A stretch of DNA of 64,000 bases from Ruegeria faecimaris (GCF_900182615.1 NZ_FXTE01000010.1:1-64000), one strand, 5' to 3'. Positions 38,554-47,938 are shown, numbered from the stretch's first letter. Program-made: numbers and translations. Notes: a model not told the origin generated them from the letters alone.

Positions 38554-39666
38554 ATGCGCACCCGTGCCGCCGTCGCCGTGCAGGCCGGCAAACCTTTGGA
38601 AGTGATGGATGTGAACCTCGAAGGCCCCAAGGCGGGCGAGGTTCTGGTCGAGATCAAGGCGACCGGCATTTGCCACACCGACGAATTCACCCTGTCGGGT
38701 GCAGACCCCGAAGGCCTGTTCCCCGCCATTCTGGGCCATGAAGGCGCAGGTGTGGTGGTCGAGGTCGGCCCGGGCGTGACCAGCCTGAAGCCGGGCGATC
38801 ACGTGATCCCGCTTTACACCCCCGAGTGTCGCGAATGTGAATACTGCCTGCATCCCAAAACCAACCTGTGTCAGGCGATCCGTTCGACGCAGGGCCAAGG
38901 GTTGATGCCCGATGGCACCTCGCGGTTCTCGACGCTGGATGGTGATCCGATCCTGCATTACATGGGCTGCTCGACCTTTGCCAACCACACGGTCCTGCCG
39001 GAAATCGCGCTTGCCAAAGTGCGCCCGGACGCGCCTTTCGACAAGATCTGCTATATCGGTTGCGGCGTGACCACCGGCATCGGCGCGGTGATCAACACCG
39101 CCAAGGTCGAGATCGGCAGCCGCGCCATTGTCTTTGGTCTGGGTGGCATCGGCCTGAACGTGATCCAGGGCCTGCGACTGGCAGGGGCCGACCAGATCGT
39201 CGGCGTCGACCTGAACCCCTCCAAGGTGGAAATGGCCACCCGGTTCGGTATGACCGATTTCGTGAACCCGTCCGAGGTCGAAGGCGATCTGGTGCCTTAT
39301 CTGGTCAATCTGACCAAGGGCGGCGCAGATTACACCTTTGACGCAACGGGCAATGTCGGCGTGATGCGCACGGCGCTGGAATCTGCACATAAGGGCTGGG
39401 GTGAATCGATCATCATCGGCGTGGCACCTGCTGGGGCCGAGATCTCGACCCGCCCGTTCCAGCTGGTCACCGGTCGTTCCTGGCGCGGTACGGCCTTTGG
39501 CGGCGCCCGTGGCCGCACGGATGTGCCCAAGATCGTCGACTGGTACATGGAAGGTAAGATCGAGATCGACCCGATGATCACCCACACCATGGGACTGGAC
39601 GACATCAACCATGGGTTCGACCTGATGCATAAGGGCGAAAGCATCCGCTCGGTTGTGGTTTACTAA
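38554..39666 (+). CDS. frmA: S-(hydroxymethyl)glutathione dehydrogenase (class III alcohol dehydrogenase)
   Basis: A 370-residue zinc enzyme that oxidises S-hydroxymethylglutathione, the formaldehyde adduct, with NAD+. Catalytic zinc ligands are in [18 protein letters not shown] and IGCGVTTG. The structural zinc site is [15 protein letters not shown]. The glutathione-binding Arg is in [18 protein letters not shown], and the nucleotide fold [21 protein letters not shown] precedes the ATG. It is at full family length. It could oxidise formaldehyde from methylated-amine demethylation encoded 25 kb away. A hairpin terminator follows. Confidence 0.95.
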   Translation: MRTRAAVAVQAGKPLEVMDVNLEGPKAGEVLVEIKATGICHTDEFTLSGADPEGLFPAILGHEGAGVVVEVGPGVTSLKPGDHVIPLYTPECRECEYCLHPKTNLCQAIRSTQGQGLMPDGTSRFSTLDGDPILHYMGCSTFANHTVLPEIALAKVRPDAPFDKICYIGCGVTTGIGAVINTAKVEIGSRAIVFGLGGIGLNVIQGLRLAGADQIVGVDLNPSKVEMATRFGMTDFVNPSEVEGDLVPYLVNLTKGGADYTFDATGNVGVMRTALESAHKGWGESIIIGVAPAGAEISTRPFQLVTGRSWRGTAFGGARGRTDVPKIVDWYMEGKIEIDPMITHTMGLDDINHGFDLMHKGESIRSVVVY

Positions 39667-39693
39667 GGCTCTAATCCAGACGGAAAAGTTGTT

Positions 39694-39718
39694 ACGGCGC
39701 GCTTCTGGCGCGCCGTTT
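39694..39718. terminator. Bidirectional terminator between frmA and the DMT gene
   Basis: ACGGCGCGC (39694-39702) and GCGCGCCGT (39708-39716) form a perfect 9-bp stem with a TTCTG loop. TTTG follows on the plus strand, and on the minus strand the stem is followed by AACAACTTTTCC. It sits exactly between two convergent genes. Confidence 0.8.
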
Positions 39719-39719
39719 G

Positions 39720-40658
39720 TCATTCCCCCGGCCGCGTCGCCCCTGTATCCGATCGGGGTGAGCGGACCCTTAAAACCGGGGTATTGGTCGAGGTGGTGTT
39801 CGACCGGCTCTCGCGCCAGACGACGAAGACACCAGATGCGATGATGATGCTGGCGCCGACGGCAACCCAGCCGTCTGGCTTTTCGCCGAAAAACGCCATG
39901 CCAAAGATCGTGGCCCAGATGATCTGGCTGTATTGGCTGGGGGCGATGACCCCCGCTGGCGCGGCACGATAAGCCAGAATAATCAGGTGTTGGGCAATGA
40001 CAGAAAATACTCCGACCAGTGCCATCATGGCCAGATGCAACAAGGACGGAGGCTGATAAACGGCCGGTTGCGCGATGCTCATGACCACTATGGCCAGCAG
40101 CATCGGATAAAGGATCAGAACGGCCGAGCGTTCCTCATTGCCGATCTTACGGACCAGAACCGACGCGAAGGCGCTGCAGAATGCGGCCGTCAGCGCCGCC
40201 AGATGGCCTAGCGTGATGTCCGTGGTACCCGGGCGCAGAACGATCAACACGCCGATCAGGCCCACGCCAACCGCGGCCCAACGCTGGGCGCGGACCACCT
40301 CGCCCAATATGGGGATCGACAGGACCGTGACGATCAGCGGGAAAGAGAACAGGAGTGAATATACCTCGGCCAAAGGCAGGACCGAAAAGGAATAAAATGC
40401 GCAGGACATGCCTGTGACCATCAACCCCGACCGCAGCAGGACCAGCCAGGGATGGTGCGGAAGGAAGTTGCCGGTAGAGCGGTCTGTCAGGATTGTCACG
40501 GCCATCGGTACAAAGGAAAACAGCGTGGCGAAAAAGATGATTTGCATCACCGAATAGGTTCCGCCCAGCACCTTGATCAGCGCATCGTGGCTGGCAAAGA
40601 CAGCAAATCCCAGAAACGCATAGCCAAGGCCCCTGAGGGTGGTGTTTTGAGTGCTCAT
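39720..40658 (-). CDS. EamA/DMT-family transporter
   Basis: A 312-residue protein with about ten membrane segments in two EamA repeats: LGYAFLGFAVFASHDALIKV at the N terminus and LGHLAALTAAFCSAFASVLVRKIG mid-protein. The C-terminal tail is polar (RESRSNTTSTNTPVLRVRSP). Likely an exporter of small organic molecules across the inner membrane; the substrate is not predictable. It is convergent with frmA and shares its terminator hairpin. Confidence 0.85.
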   Translation of the reverse strand: MSTQNTTLRGLGYAFLGFAVFASHDALIKVLGGTYSVMQIIFFATLFSFVPMAVTILTDRSTGNFLPHHPWLVLLRSGLMVTGMSCAFYSFSVLPLAEVYSLLFSFPLIVTVLSIPILGEVVRAQRWAAVGVGLIGVLIVLRPGTTDITLGHLAALTAAFCSAFASVLVRKIGNEERSAVLILYPMLLAIVVMSIAQPAVYQPPSLLHLAMMALVGVFSVIAQHLIILAYRAAPAGVIAPSQYSQIIWATIFGMAFFGEKPDGWVAVGASIIIASGVFVVWRESRSNTTSTNTPVLRVRSPRSDTGATRPGE

Positions 40659-40770
40659 GGGTCTGACCTTGGGCAGCGGAATGGTGGGTTCATCCGTTGC
40701 ATAAACCCATTTTTCAGAGTCTGATAGCCCTTATTTTACCGCTAACATGGCAACCGGCCATGATCTGAGA

Positions 40771-41202
40771 TCATCGCAGGATCGGTGGCGCGTCCTTTGG
40801 CTGGCGCGCGGATTGTACACCCACTTTCATCCCTACGCCGATGCGCCGGGCCAGCGCCACCCAGGGCAGCGCGGTTTCTGCGGGCAGGGTGCTATGGGCC
40901 ACCTCCTCGAACAGGTCCAGCCAATGATCGAACAATTCGGGCCTGATATCGGGCCTTTCGATGTGAATACGCTGCGGATTTCCGTCATAACAACGCTCAT
41001 GCAGAATGGCGTTGCGCCAGAACGCGGCGATCTTGTTCTCGTGCGGGGGCCAGTCGCTGACATGGTTTGCAAAGACCGGCGCCAGTGCCTCGTCCTGCCG
41101 GACGCGGGCGTAGAATGCGCTCACCTGCGACATGATCTGTTCAGCGGTGGCGGGAAACCTCGGAGGAATTCCTGGGCGGGCAGGAGAGGTAGGTTTGGAC
41201 AT
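40771..41202 (-). CDS. Group III truncated haemoglobin
   Basis: A 143-residue globin-fold protein. Group III features are FYARVRQDEALAPVFANHV, DWPPHENKIAAFWRNAIL, the YDGNPQRIHIE segment carrying the probable proximal haem His, and FDHWLDLFEEVAH. Group III proteins have an unusual haem pocket and a role in O2 or NO chemistry that is still poorly defined. It has a Pro-rich N-terminal extension (MSKPTSPARPGIPPRFP). It is not close in sequence to the group II globin at 1367, so the genome carries at least two classes. Confidence 0.85.
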   Translation of the reverse strand: MSKPTSPARPGIPPRFPATAEQIMSQVSAFYARVRQDEALAPVFANHVSDWPPHENKIAAFWRNAILHERCYDGNPQRIHIERPDIRPELFDHWLDLFEEVAHSTLPAETALPWVALARRIGVGMKVGVQSARQPKDAPPILR

Positions 41203-41367
41203 GGGCGTTCCGAAACTGAATTGCGTCCCGTTCAGATCGGATTGTAGCCCGTGCTGTCAAGCCACGGCGCGTATATGTCGCGCTGTCTCAAAGAAGCGTT
41301 TGCGCAGGAAACGGGTCGGTTCCCCTCGCCGGGTCAGGCATCTTTTGTACAAAGAAGGAGACCTAAC

Positions 41368-41835
41368 ATGCACAAAATATCTGCCCTCCCCACCGCGCAG
41401 GTTCAGGCCTATCGCCAAGGCGCGCCTGATGGTTATGGCAACCCGCCCGAACGGGCGATATCGAACGGGGAAGGAAACCCCTGCCGTCATTGCCTGACCT
41501 ATATTCCCAAGGGAAAGGAAATGCTGGTGCTGGCCCACCGGCCCTTTCCAGCGACACAACCTTTTGCTGAAACCGGGCCGATTTACCTTTGTGTAGAGCA
41601 TTGTCAGCGCTATGAGGATCTCACCAACCTGCCCGAGGCGCTGACCGCCTCACCCAATTATCTGATTAAAGGGTACGGATCGGACGACAGGATTGTTTAC
41701 GGCACCGGGATCATTACGCCGCAGGCGGAATTGCAAAACGCTGCCGGGGATATCTTTGCCCGCGCGGATGTCGCCTATATCCACATCAGATCCGCGTCGA
41801 ATAACTGCTATCACGCGCGGATCGACCGCGCCTAA
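41368..41835 (+). CDS. DUF1203 family protein
   Basis: A 155-residue protein starting MHKISALPTAQVQAY, with AAGGAG eight bases upstream; the longer frame to 41251 is not needed. Family blocks are GNPCRHCLTYIPKGKEMLVLAHRPF, ETGPIYLCVEHCQRY, DRIVYGTG and AYIHIRSASNNCYHARI. Conserved Cys pairs hint at metal or redox chemistry, but no activity is established for DUF1203 to my knowledge. Its stop overlaps the stop of the convergent ABC ATPase gene by four bases. Confidence 0.85.
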   Translation: MHKISALPTAQVQAYRQGAPDGYGNPPERAISNGEGNPCRHCLTYIPKGKEMLVLAHRPFPATQPFAETGPIYLCVEHCQRYEDLTNLPEALTASPNYLIKGYGSDDRIVYGTGIITPQAELQNAAGDIFARADVAYIHIRSASNNCYHARIDRA

Positions 41836-42857
41836 AGCTTAACCCGGTGCAATCCCCGGCGCGGCTGATCAAGATCAGCTGCCGGGACATCGCCCGCCCG
41901 GGTCGAGGTCAGGGCCAGGAACACATCCTCAAGATCTGCTTCTTCGGTGCGAACGTCCCGGATACGCATGCCCACGGCCCTGACGGATTCCAGAACCTGT
42001 TCGGCACTGGTCTGGGCACTGCGATAGCGCAGCACCAGGCTGCCATCGTCGCGCAGTGTGGCCTCGACTCCCTCGGTCGCAGGCAGTTCAGTGACGGGGC
42101 CATCCGGAATAATTACCATCGTCCGACCATCCATGCGGCCCAGCAGGTCTGCCGTGCTGTCCTGTGCGATCTTTTCGCCATGATTGATGATGGCGATCTG
42201 GTCGCACATCTCCTGTGCTTCTTCCAGGTAATGCGTCGTCAGGATGATGGTCATGCCCTGCTGGTTCAGCTTGCGCACGTTGGCCCAGAGCATTTGGCGC
42301 AGCTCGATATCCACGCCCGCTGTGGGTTCGTCCAGAACCAGCACTTTGGGGTTATGCACCAAAGCCTTGGCCAACAGCAACCGGCGCCGCATACCGCCGG
42401 ACAGGGTGCGGGCATAGGCCTCGGCCTTGTCGCTGAGGCCAACCAGTTCGAGGATTTCATCACTGCGCCGCTGCGCCTTTGGTACACCATATAGGCCAGC
42501 CTGAACCTCCAAAGCACCGCGCGGAGTAAAGAAAGGGTCCAGGTTCAGCTCTTGCGGCATAACGCCGATGGCAGCGCGAGATTGGCGCGGGTTGCGGTCT
42601 TGGTCATGACCCCAGATCGACACATGGCCTGCAGATTTAACCACCAGCCCGGCCAGAATGTTGATCAGGGTCGATTTCCCGGCCCCGTTCGGCCCGAGCA
42701 ATCCAAAGACTGAACCACGCGGGATTGTCAGGTCGATACCCTTCAGCGCCTGCTTTTCAGGCTGGCCCTTGCTGCCGCGATAGGTCTTGCGCAGCCCTTC
42801 GATCCTGATTGCCGCATTGTCCATGTGGCTCTTGCCCCCGGTTTGCTCATCGCTCAT
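41832..42857 (-). CDS. ABC transporter ATP-binding protein (ABC-2/drug-exporter type)
   Basis: About 341 residues from MSDEQTGGKSH, or 330 from the next Met (MDNAAIRIEG); the still longer frame to 42992 is unsupported. Walker A is GPNGAGKST, the signature LSGGMRRR, Walker B VLVLDEPTAGVD and the switch His TTHYLEE. A C-terminal DrrA-like region follows (about 225-310). It belongs to the class that drives ABC-2 export permeases. No permease gene is adjacent: one flank is DUF1203 and the other a zinc-finger gene. The partner must be encoded elsewhere. Confidence 0.9.
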   Translation of the reverse strand: MSDEQTGGKSHMDNAAIRIEGLRKTYRGSKGQPEKQALKGIDLTIPRGSVFGLLGPNGAGKSTLINILAGLVVKSAGHVSIWGHDQDRNPRQSRAAIGVMPQELNLDPFFTPRGALEVQAGLYGVPKAQRRSDEILELVGLSDKAEAYARTLSGGMRRRLLLAKALVHNPKVLVLDEPTAGVDIELRQMLWANVRKLNQQGMTIILTTHYLEEAQEMCDQIAIINHGEKIAQDSTADLLGRMDGRTMVIIPDGPVTELPATEGVEATLRDDGSLVLRYRSAQTSAEQVLESVRAVGMRIRDVRTEEADLEDVFLALTSTRAGDVPAADLDQPRRGLHRVKL

Positions 42858-42911
42858 AAACGCACCTAATGCATGCCCGCGAGGCCGACAACCAGTGAAG
42901 GATCGCCAGCC

Positions 42912-43091
42912 GTGACAATCGAAGCGCCGGAAACCAAGATCGTCGAAACCTCTCGTGTCGCCTGTGATGGCGGCGAAGGTGCATTGGGCCACCCACGTGT
43001 TTGGTTACAGATCCCCGAAGACACCGGCTGGGTCGAGTGCCCCTATTGCGACTGCAAATTTGTCTTAAAAGGGCACGAGGCCAGCGCCTGA
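42912..43091 (+). CDS. CHCC-type zinc-finger domain protein
   Basis: A 59-residue protein, shorter than most annotation cut-offs, starting at a GTG ([12 protein letters not shown]) with AAGGA upstream; an in-frame ATG 39 bases earlier is less likely. The C-x(n)-H...C-x2-C zinc motif is [17 protein letters not shown] and [13 protein letters not shown]. The family is related to the NDUFS6-type zinc protein of respiratory complex I and is common in Rhodobacteraceae as a stand-alone gene. It is divergent from the ABC ATPase gene. Confidence 0.88.
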   Translation: MTIEAPETKIVETSRVACDGGEGALGHPRVWLQIPEDTGWVECPYCDCKFVLKGHEASA

Positions 43092-43502
43092 ATGTGCAAA
43101 GCCGCGGGCAGGTTTTACCTCTGCCTAATCATTGGAGCTGTTGGCTATTTTCTGGCCGCCGCTATCGGAATGCTTCTAACCGGATCGGGAAATCGGGCGC
43201 AGGGCGATGATACGATCGAAATCGCCTGGTCAGCGGGCCGATCTACAGGCCTCCTGGCTGCCGGGTTTTTCCAACCACAATCAGTTTTAAGGCCAAAGGG
43301 TGTTTCAACGCGCTGCGAACCTGCCATGTCTGGGCCGGTGAGGTGCTGTGGTCCGCGAATGAAGACTTCGGCACATGGGTGCCATTGCCTTACTCGATCA
43401 CTTTGTCCCGCTTGATAAACCAATCAGGCAAGGTCTAACCTGCCCAACTAATGTCGTGTTCTGACGATAGCTTTGCGCCGGCTCAATGGAGGAAGTGTGT
43501 TG
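43092..43502. other. Ambiguous 410-bp stretch, possibly a decayed small gene
   Basis: An ATG directly abuts the zinc-finger stop and opens a 107-codon frame. Its first 35 residues look like a real membrane segment (FYLCLIIGAVGYFLAAAIGMLL), after which composition becomes shadow-like. A different plus-strand frame from about 43259 to 43438 reads more like protein (for example CFNALRTCHVWAGEVLW, GTWVPLPYSITLS) but has no start. One frameshift would join them. It could be a pseudogene, a sequencing slip or chance; I recognise no family. Confidence 0.35.
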
Positions 43503-43970
43503 ATGGACGCCAGTATCCAAAATACCAACCAACCGGTCTTCGGATGGATTGGTTTTAGTGTTTCCGCGATGGCCCTGTTGGGCGCCCTGTTCCTGTTCTG
43601 GGCCGGGCCATTCGCACCGCAACAATCGACTGGCGTGTCTTTGGGAGAGCTTGCAGCCGAGCTTGGAAAATCCACCTTGCGCTCGGCCGCCGGGCTGGAC
43701 CAACCCGAGCCTCTAACGCCCTCACGGGACCTGGATGACTATCTGCAAATCGGCGTCGCCCTCTTGGGTGGGTTGGCCATTGTCCTGTCGGCCATAGGCA
43801 TTCTGCGCCACGAAAAACTGCGCCCGGCCATTGCGGGTATCGCAATCGGCATCGGCGCAATCCTGTTTCAGTTCTTTGCTTTTGCGTTTTTCGCTTTCCT
43901 CGGTGTGCTGGTCATCATGGCGCTGCTCAACAGCTTTTCGGATGTATTTGGCGGCCTGTTCGGCGGATAG
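43503..43970 (+). CDS. Hypothetical inner-membrane protein with four hydrophobic segments
   Basis: A 155-residue protein starting MDASIQNTNQPVFGWIG, with GGAGG ten bases upstream. Hydrophobic segments are FSVSAMALLGALFLFWAGPF, YLQIGVALLGGLAIVLSAIGIL, AIAGIAIGIGAILFQFF and AFFAFLGVLVIMALLNSF. A soluble loop of about 50 residues lies between the first and second. I recognise no functional motif. It lies 70 bp upstream of polA on the same strand but has no obvious link to DNA repair. Confidence 0.75.
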   Translation: MDASIQNTNQPVFGWIGFSVSAMALLGALFLFWAGPFAPQQSTGVSLGELAAELGKSTLRSAAGLDQPEPLTPSRDLDDYLQIGVALLGGLAIVLSAIGILRHEKLRPAIAGIAIGIGAILFQFFAFAFFAFLGVLVIMALLNSFSDVFGGLFGG

Positions 43971-44040
43971 TTCACCTTCTGTACTGGTCACCCGTGCGCC
44001 CCTGTGGCAGAACCATCCCTGACCGACAGGGAGCGCGCGC

Positions 44041-46839
44041 ATGAGCAATTTCGGAAAAGGGTGTCACCTTCATCTTATTGACGGATCGGCCTTTATCTTC
44101 AGGGCCTATCACGCGCTGCCGCCGCTGACGCGGAAGTCGGATGGGTTGCCGATTGGGGCCGTGTCGGGCTTTTGCAACATGCTGCAGAAATATGTCGAAG
44201 GAAACACCGGGCCAGACGCGCCGACGCATGTGGCGGTGATTTTTGACAAGGGCTCTCATACGTTCCGCAATGACATGTATGACCTCTACAAGGCCAACCG
44301 CGAGGCCATGCCCGAGGATCTGCGCCCTCAGATGCCCCTGACACGCGAGGCGACCCGCGCTTTTAATATCGCCTGCAAAGAGCTTGAGGGCTATGAGGCC
44401 GACGACATCATTGCCACCCTTGCCATACAGGCGCGTGAGGCGGGTGGTCGCGTCACGATCGTCAGTTCCGACAAGGACCTGATGCAGCTGGTCGGCGATG
44501 GGGTCGAAATGCTGGATGCGATGAAGAACAAACGCATCGACCGCGATGGCGTGTTCGAGAAATTCGGCGTCGGGCCTGAACGTGTGGTGGACGTGCAGGC
44601 GCTGGCCGGGGACAGCGTGGACAATGTGCCGGGGGCTCCGGGCATTGGGATCAAGACGGCGGCGCTTTTGATCAATGAATTTGGGGATCTGGAAACCCTG
44701 CTGGACCGCGCCGAAGAGATCAAACAACCCAAACGCCGCCAGACCCTGATCGACAAACGCGCCCAGATTGAGCTGTCGAAAAGACTGGTGCAGTTGGATG
44801 AGAATACGCCGCTGGATTTCACCTTAGACGATCTTGAGGTGCAAGACCCTGAACCGGACACTCTGCTGGGCTTTCTTGCTGAGATGGAGTTCCGCACCCT
44901 CACCAAGCGCATAGCGGACAAGCTGGGGGCCGAGGCACCGGTGATTGCAGACGCGCCTGCGCCCGTTGCAGATGTGGCCGAGGCTGAAGACATTCCATTC
45001 GACGCGTCGAAGTATGAATGCGTCCGCGACGCGGGGGCTTTGCAGAAATGGATAGACCAGGCATATGAGCGTGGCTGGGTTGCAGTGGACACCGAGACCA
45101 CTGGGCTGAACGAGATGATCGCAGATCTGGTCGGCATTTCGCTCTGCATTGAGGCGGGCGAGGCCTGCTATATCCCATTGATCCATCGTCAAAGCGCCAC
45201 CGACGATCTGTTCGGCTCGGACGCTCTGGCCGAGGGGCAAATGCCGATTGAACAGGCTCTAACACTGATAAAACCGATGTTAGAGGACCCGTCGATCCTC
45301 AAGATCGGGCAAAACATGAAATACGATGCCAAGATTTTTGCCCGCTATGGCGTGGATGTGGCGCCGATTGATGACACGATGTTGATGTCCTATGCGATGC
45401 ATGGCGGCGAGCATGGGCATGGCATGGACACCCTGTCCGAGCGTTATCTGAACCACACGCCGATTCCGATCAAACCGCTGCTGGGATCCGGCAAATCCGC
45501 GATCACCTTCGACAAGGTTCCGATTGACGAGGCCACGGCCTATGCCGCCGAGGACGCTGATATCACCCTGCGGCTGTGGAAACTGTTCAAACCTCAGCTG
45601 CATCAGGTTCAGGTAACGACCGTCTATGAAACGCTGGAGCGCCCTCTGGTGCCGGTTCTGGCCGAAATGGAGATGCATGGCATCAAGGTTGACCGCGATG
45701 TCCTCAGCCGCATGTCCAACGCGTTTGCCCAGAAAATGGCCGGGTTAGAGGCTGAAATCCACGAATTGGCTGGTGAAAGCTTCAATGTCGGCTCGCCCGC
45801 TCAGCTGGGCGAGATTCTGTTCGACAAGATGAGTCTGGAAGGCGGCAAGAAGGGCAAGACCGGTAAATATTCAACCGGGGCCGATATCCTTGAGGATCTG
45901 GCGACCGAGCATGAATTGCCGCGTCGGGTGCTGGATTGGCGGCAGCTATCGAAACTGAAATCGACCTATACGGACGCGCTGCAGACCCATATCAACCCCG
46001 ATACGGGCCGGGTACATACATCCTATTCGATCACCGGGGCGAACACCGGTCGTTTGGCCTCGACCGATCCGAACCTGCAGAACATCCCCGTGCGCACCGA
46101 GGAAGGCCGTCGCATCCGCGAGGCGTTCATTGCCGAACCGGGAAATGTGCTGGTCAGCCTCGACTATAGCCAGATCGAGCTGCGCATTCTGGCGCATATT
46201 GCCGATATTCCGGCCTTGAAGCAGGCGTTTACCGATGGGCTGGACATTCACGCCATGACTGCGTCGGAAATGTTCGAAGTGCCGCTGGATGAGATGACGC
46301 CGGATATTCGCCGTCAGGCCAAGGCGATCAACTTCGGTGTGATCTATGGCATCTCGGGTTTTGGTCTGGCGCGCAACCTGCGCATTCCACGGGCCGAGGC
46401 GCAGGGCTTCATCGACCGCTATTTCGAACGCTTCCCCGGCATTCGGACCTATATGGACGACACCGTCGCCTTTGCCAAAGAGAATGGCTATGTGCAGACT
46501 CTATTCGGGCGCAAAATCCATACGCCCGAGATCAATGCCAAGGGGCCGCATGCGGGATTTTCGCGTCGGGCGGCGATCAACGCTCCGATTCAAGGCACCG
46601 CGGCCGACGTGATCCGACGCGCCATGGTGCGGATGCCGGATGCGATCCATGGGTTGCCTGCGAAAATGTTGCTGCAAGTGCATGACGAATTGCTGTTCGA
46701 AGTATCCGAGGACGCCGTTGAACCGCTGATCGACGCGGCGCGCGACGTGATGGAGGGGGCCTCGGACCCAGCGGTGAAACTGGATGTGAAACTCAGCGTT
46801 GATGCGGGACAAGGCGCGAATTGGGCCGAGGCGCACTAG
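44041..46839 (+). CDS. polA: DNA polymerase I
   Basis: A 932-residue family A polymerase, full length. The 5'-3' exonuclease region (1-about 290) shows LIDGSAFIFRAYHALPPLT, GYEADDIIATLA, SSDKDLMQLV and GDSVDNVPGAPGIGIKTAA. The 3'-5' exonuclease domain retains the metal acid pair in AVDTETTGLN and later YAAEDADITLRLW, so proofreading looks intact. Polymerase motifs are LVSLDYSQIELRILAH (A), RRQAKAINFGVIYGISGFGLA (B) and LLQVHDELLFEV (C). It fills gaps in repair and removes Okazaki primers. AGGGAG precedes the ATG. Confidence 0.98.
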   Translation: MSNFGKGCHLHLIDGSAFIFRAYHALPPLTRKSDGLPIGAVSGFCNMLQKYVEGNTGPDAPTHVAVIFDKGSHTFRNDMYDLYKANREAMPEDLRPQMPLTREATRAFNIACKELEGYEADDIIATLAIQAREAGGRVTIVSSDKDLMQLVGDGVEMLDAMKNKRIDRDGVFEKFGVGPERVVDVQALAGDSVDNVPGAPGIGIKTAALLINEFGDLETLLDRAEEIKQPKRRQTLIDKRAQIELSKRLVQLDENTPLDFTLDDLEVQDPEPDTLLGFLAEMEFRTLTKRIADKLGAEAPVIADAPAPVADVAEAEDIPFDASKYECVRDAGALQKWIDQAYERGWVAVDTETTGLNEMIADLVGISLCIEAGEACYIPLIHRQSATDDLFGSDALAEGQMPIEQALTLIKPMLEDPSILKIGQNMKYDAKIFARYGVDVAPIDDTMLMSYAMHGGEHGHGMDTLSERYLNHTPIPIKPLLGSGKSAITFDKVPIDEATAYAAEDADITLRLWKLFKPQLHQVQVTTVYETLERPLVPVLAEMEMHGIKVDRDVLSRMSNAFAQKMAGLEAEIHELAGESFNVGSPAQLGEILFDKMSLEGGKKGKTGKYSTGADILEDLATEHELPRRVLDWRQLSKLKSTYTDALQTHINPDTGRVHTSYSITGANTGRLASTDPNLQNIPVRTEEGRRIREAFIAEPGNVLVSLDYSQIELRILAHIADIPALKQAFTDGLDIHAMTASEMFEVPLDEMTPDIRRQAKAINFGVIYGISGFGLARNLRIPRAEAQGFIDRYFERFPGIRTYMDDTVAFAKENGYVQTLFGRKIHTPEINAKGPHAGFSRRAAINAPIQGTAADVIRRAMVRMPDAIHGLPAKMLLQVHDELLFEVSEDAVEPLIDAARDVMEGASDPAVKLDVKLSVDAGQGANWAEAH

Positions 46840-46881
46840 CGCCGCCGTTCATCAAGCCCTGCGGGCCCTCTTCGCGGCGGG

Positions 46882-47112
46882 TCAGCCCTGTGGTCTGACC
46901 ATGCGGTTGACCATCCGTTGCACGCTGGGGCCCAGCAGTAGGATAACTGTGAACGCGATGGGCCAGGAGAAAACCCATGAGCCCATCCAGTCGCCCAGCG
47001 TCGCGGGACCGAAGCCGACGGCCTTGGCCGTGGCGATACCGGTGACGATGCAGGACATCATGCCTGACATGATCAGGCTGAACAGGGCGCGGGCATAGCG
47101 GGCAGGGATCAT
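46882..47112 (-). CDS. DUF2798 membrane protein
   Basis: A 76-residue protein starting MIPARYARALFSLIMSG, preceded by AAGGA seven bases upstream; a start at 47151 is also possible. Two membrane helices (ALFSLIMSGMMSCIVTGIAT and WVFSWPIAFTVILLLGPSVQRMV) and the closing RMV repeat are typical of DUF2798. The function is unknown. It is convergent with polA and lies downstream of the hydroxypyruvate-isomerase-like gene on the same strand. Confidence 0.82.
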   Translation of the reverse strand: MIPARYARALFSLIMSGMMSCIVTGIATAKAVGFGPATLGDWMGSWVFSWPIAFTVILLLGPSVQRMVNRMVRPQG

Positions 47113-47182
47113 CCGGACATCCTTGGTGTGAGTGGCACTGATCTGCGCCATTTTTCCGGGTAATACCAGTACCAGTGGAAAA

Positions 47183-47938
47183 TCAAAGGTGCATCCAGCC
47201 GAGCGTCTCGGCGGTACGTTGGATCGAGGGCTGATATTCGGCACTGACCCAGCCGGTGTAGCCGCTGTCATCAATCGCTCGGAACAACTCGGCAAAATTC
47301 ATCTCACCTCGACCGGGCTCTGAGCGATCCGGGGCCGCTCCGATCTGGGCATGCACGATGCGGTCTTGGTAATCCTTCCAGACTTGCAGCGCGTTGCCAT
47401 GGATCATCTGGGCGTGGAAGCTGTCATATTGCAGGCCGACATTGGGCCGGTTCACGCGATCCAAAACCTCGGCGGCCAGATCGTAAGAGTTCAGGAAATA
47501 TTCAGGCTGTGACACCGGGTTGAGCGGTTCGATCGTGAACGGCTGTTGGGGCGCGTGGTCTGCTGCCCATTGCAGGTTTTGAACAAAGCAATCCATAGCA
47601 TCCGCGCCCGAGGAATATCCGGACATGATGTGGATTTTTTCGGGCCGTAGCGCCTGAGCATAGCGTAGAACACGGCGGATGTCGGACTGGAACCGCGCCT
47701 CACCGCCCGGAATGGCGGCATATCCGGGAGTGCCGCCGGTGTAGTTGGGTGGTGGCGCGTTGATCAGCACCAGGTCGAGCCCGTTAGCCAGCAGAGCACG
47801 GCGGGTTTCCTTGGTAGCCAGATCATAGGGAAACAGAACCTCAACAGCCTTGAACCCGGCCTGCGCGGCAGCTTGAAACCTGTCGAGATAGGGCAGTTCG
47901 GTAAAGAGCAATGAGATATTTGCAGCGAATTTGGGCAT
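47183..47938 (-). CDS. hyi: Hydroxypyruvate isomerase-family TIM-barrel protein
   Basis: A 251-residue sugar-phosphate-isomerase-like barrel starting MPKFAANISLLFTELPYLDRF. Family blocks are GFKAVEVLFPYD, LVLINAPPPNYTGG, KIHIMSGYSSGA, FTIEPLNPVSQPEYFL (metal Glu), NVGLQYDSFHAQM (metal Asp) and WVSAEYQPS (metal Glu). The enzyme interconverts hydroxypyruvate and tartronate semialdehyde, or an analogous four-carbon sugar acid (OtnI type). In a serine-cycle or glyoxylate-using Roseobacter either is possible, and no pathway neighbour decides. The gene symbol is tentative. Confidence 0.85.
   Translation of the reverse strand: MPKFAANISLLFTELPYLDRFQAAAQAGFKAVEVLFPYDLATKETRRALLANGLDLVLINAPPPNYTGGTPGYAAIPGGEARFQSDIRRVLRYAQALRPEKIHIMSGYSSGADAMDCFVQNLQWAADHAPQQPFTIEPLNPVSQPEYFLNSYDLAAEVLDRVNRPNVGLQYDSFHAQMIHGNALQVWKDYQDRIVHAQIGAAPDRSEPGRGEMNFAELFRAIDDSGYTGWVSAEYQPSIQRTAETLGWMHL

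Noticed and set aside
38512-39723. 403-codon minus-strand open frame
   Set aside because: It is an antisense shadow of the class III alcohol dehydrogenase; its composition is His/Asp-rich and non-protein-like.
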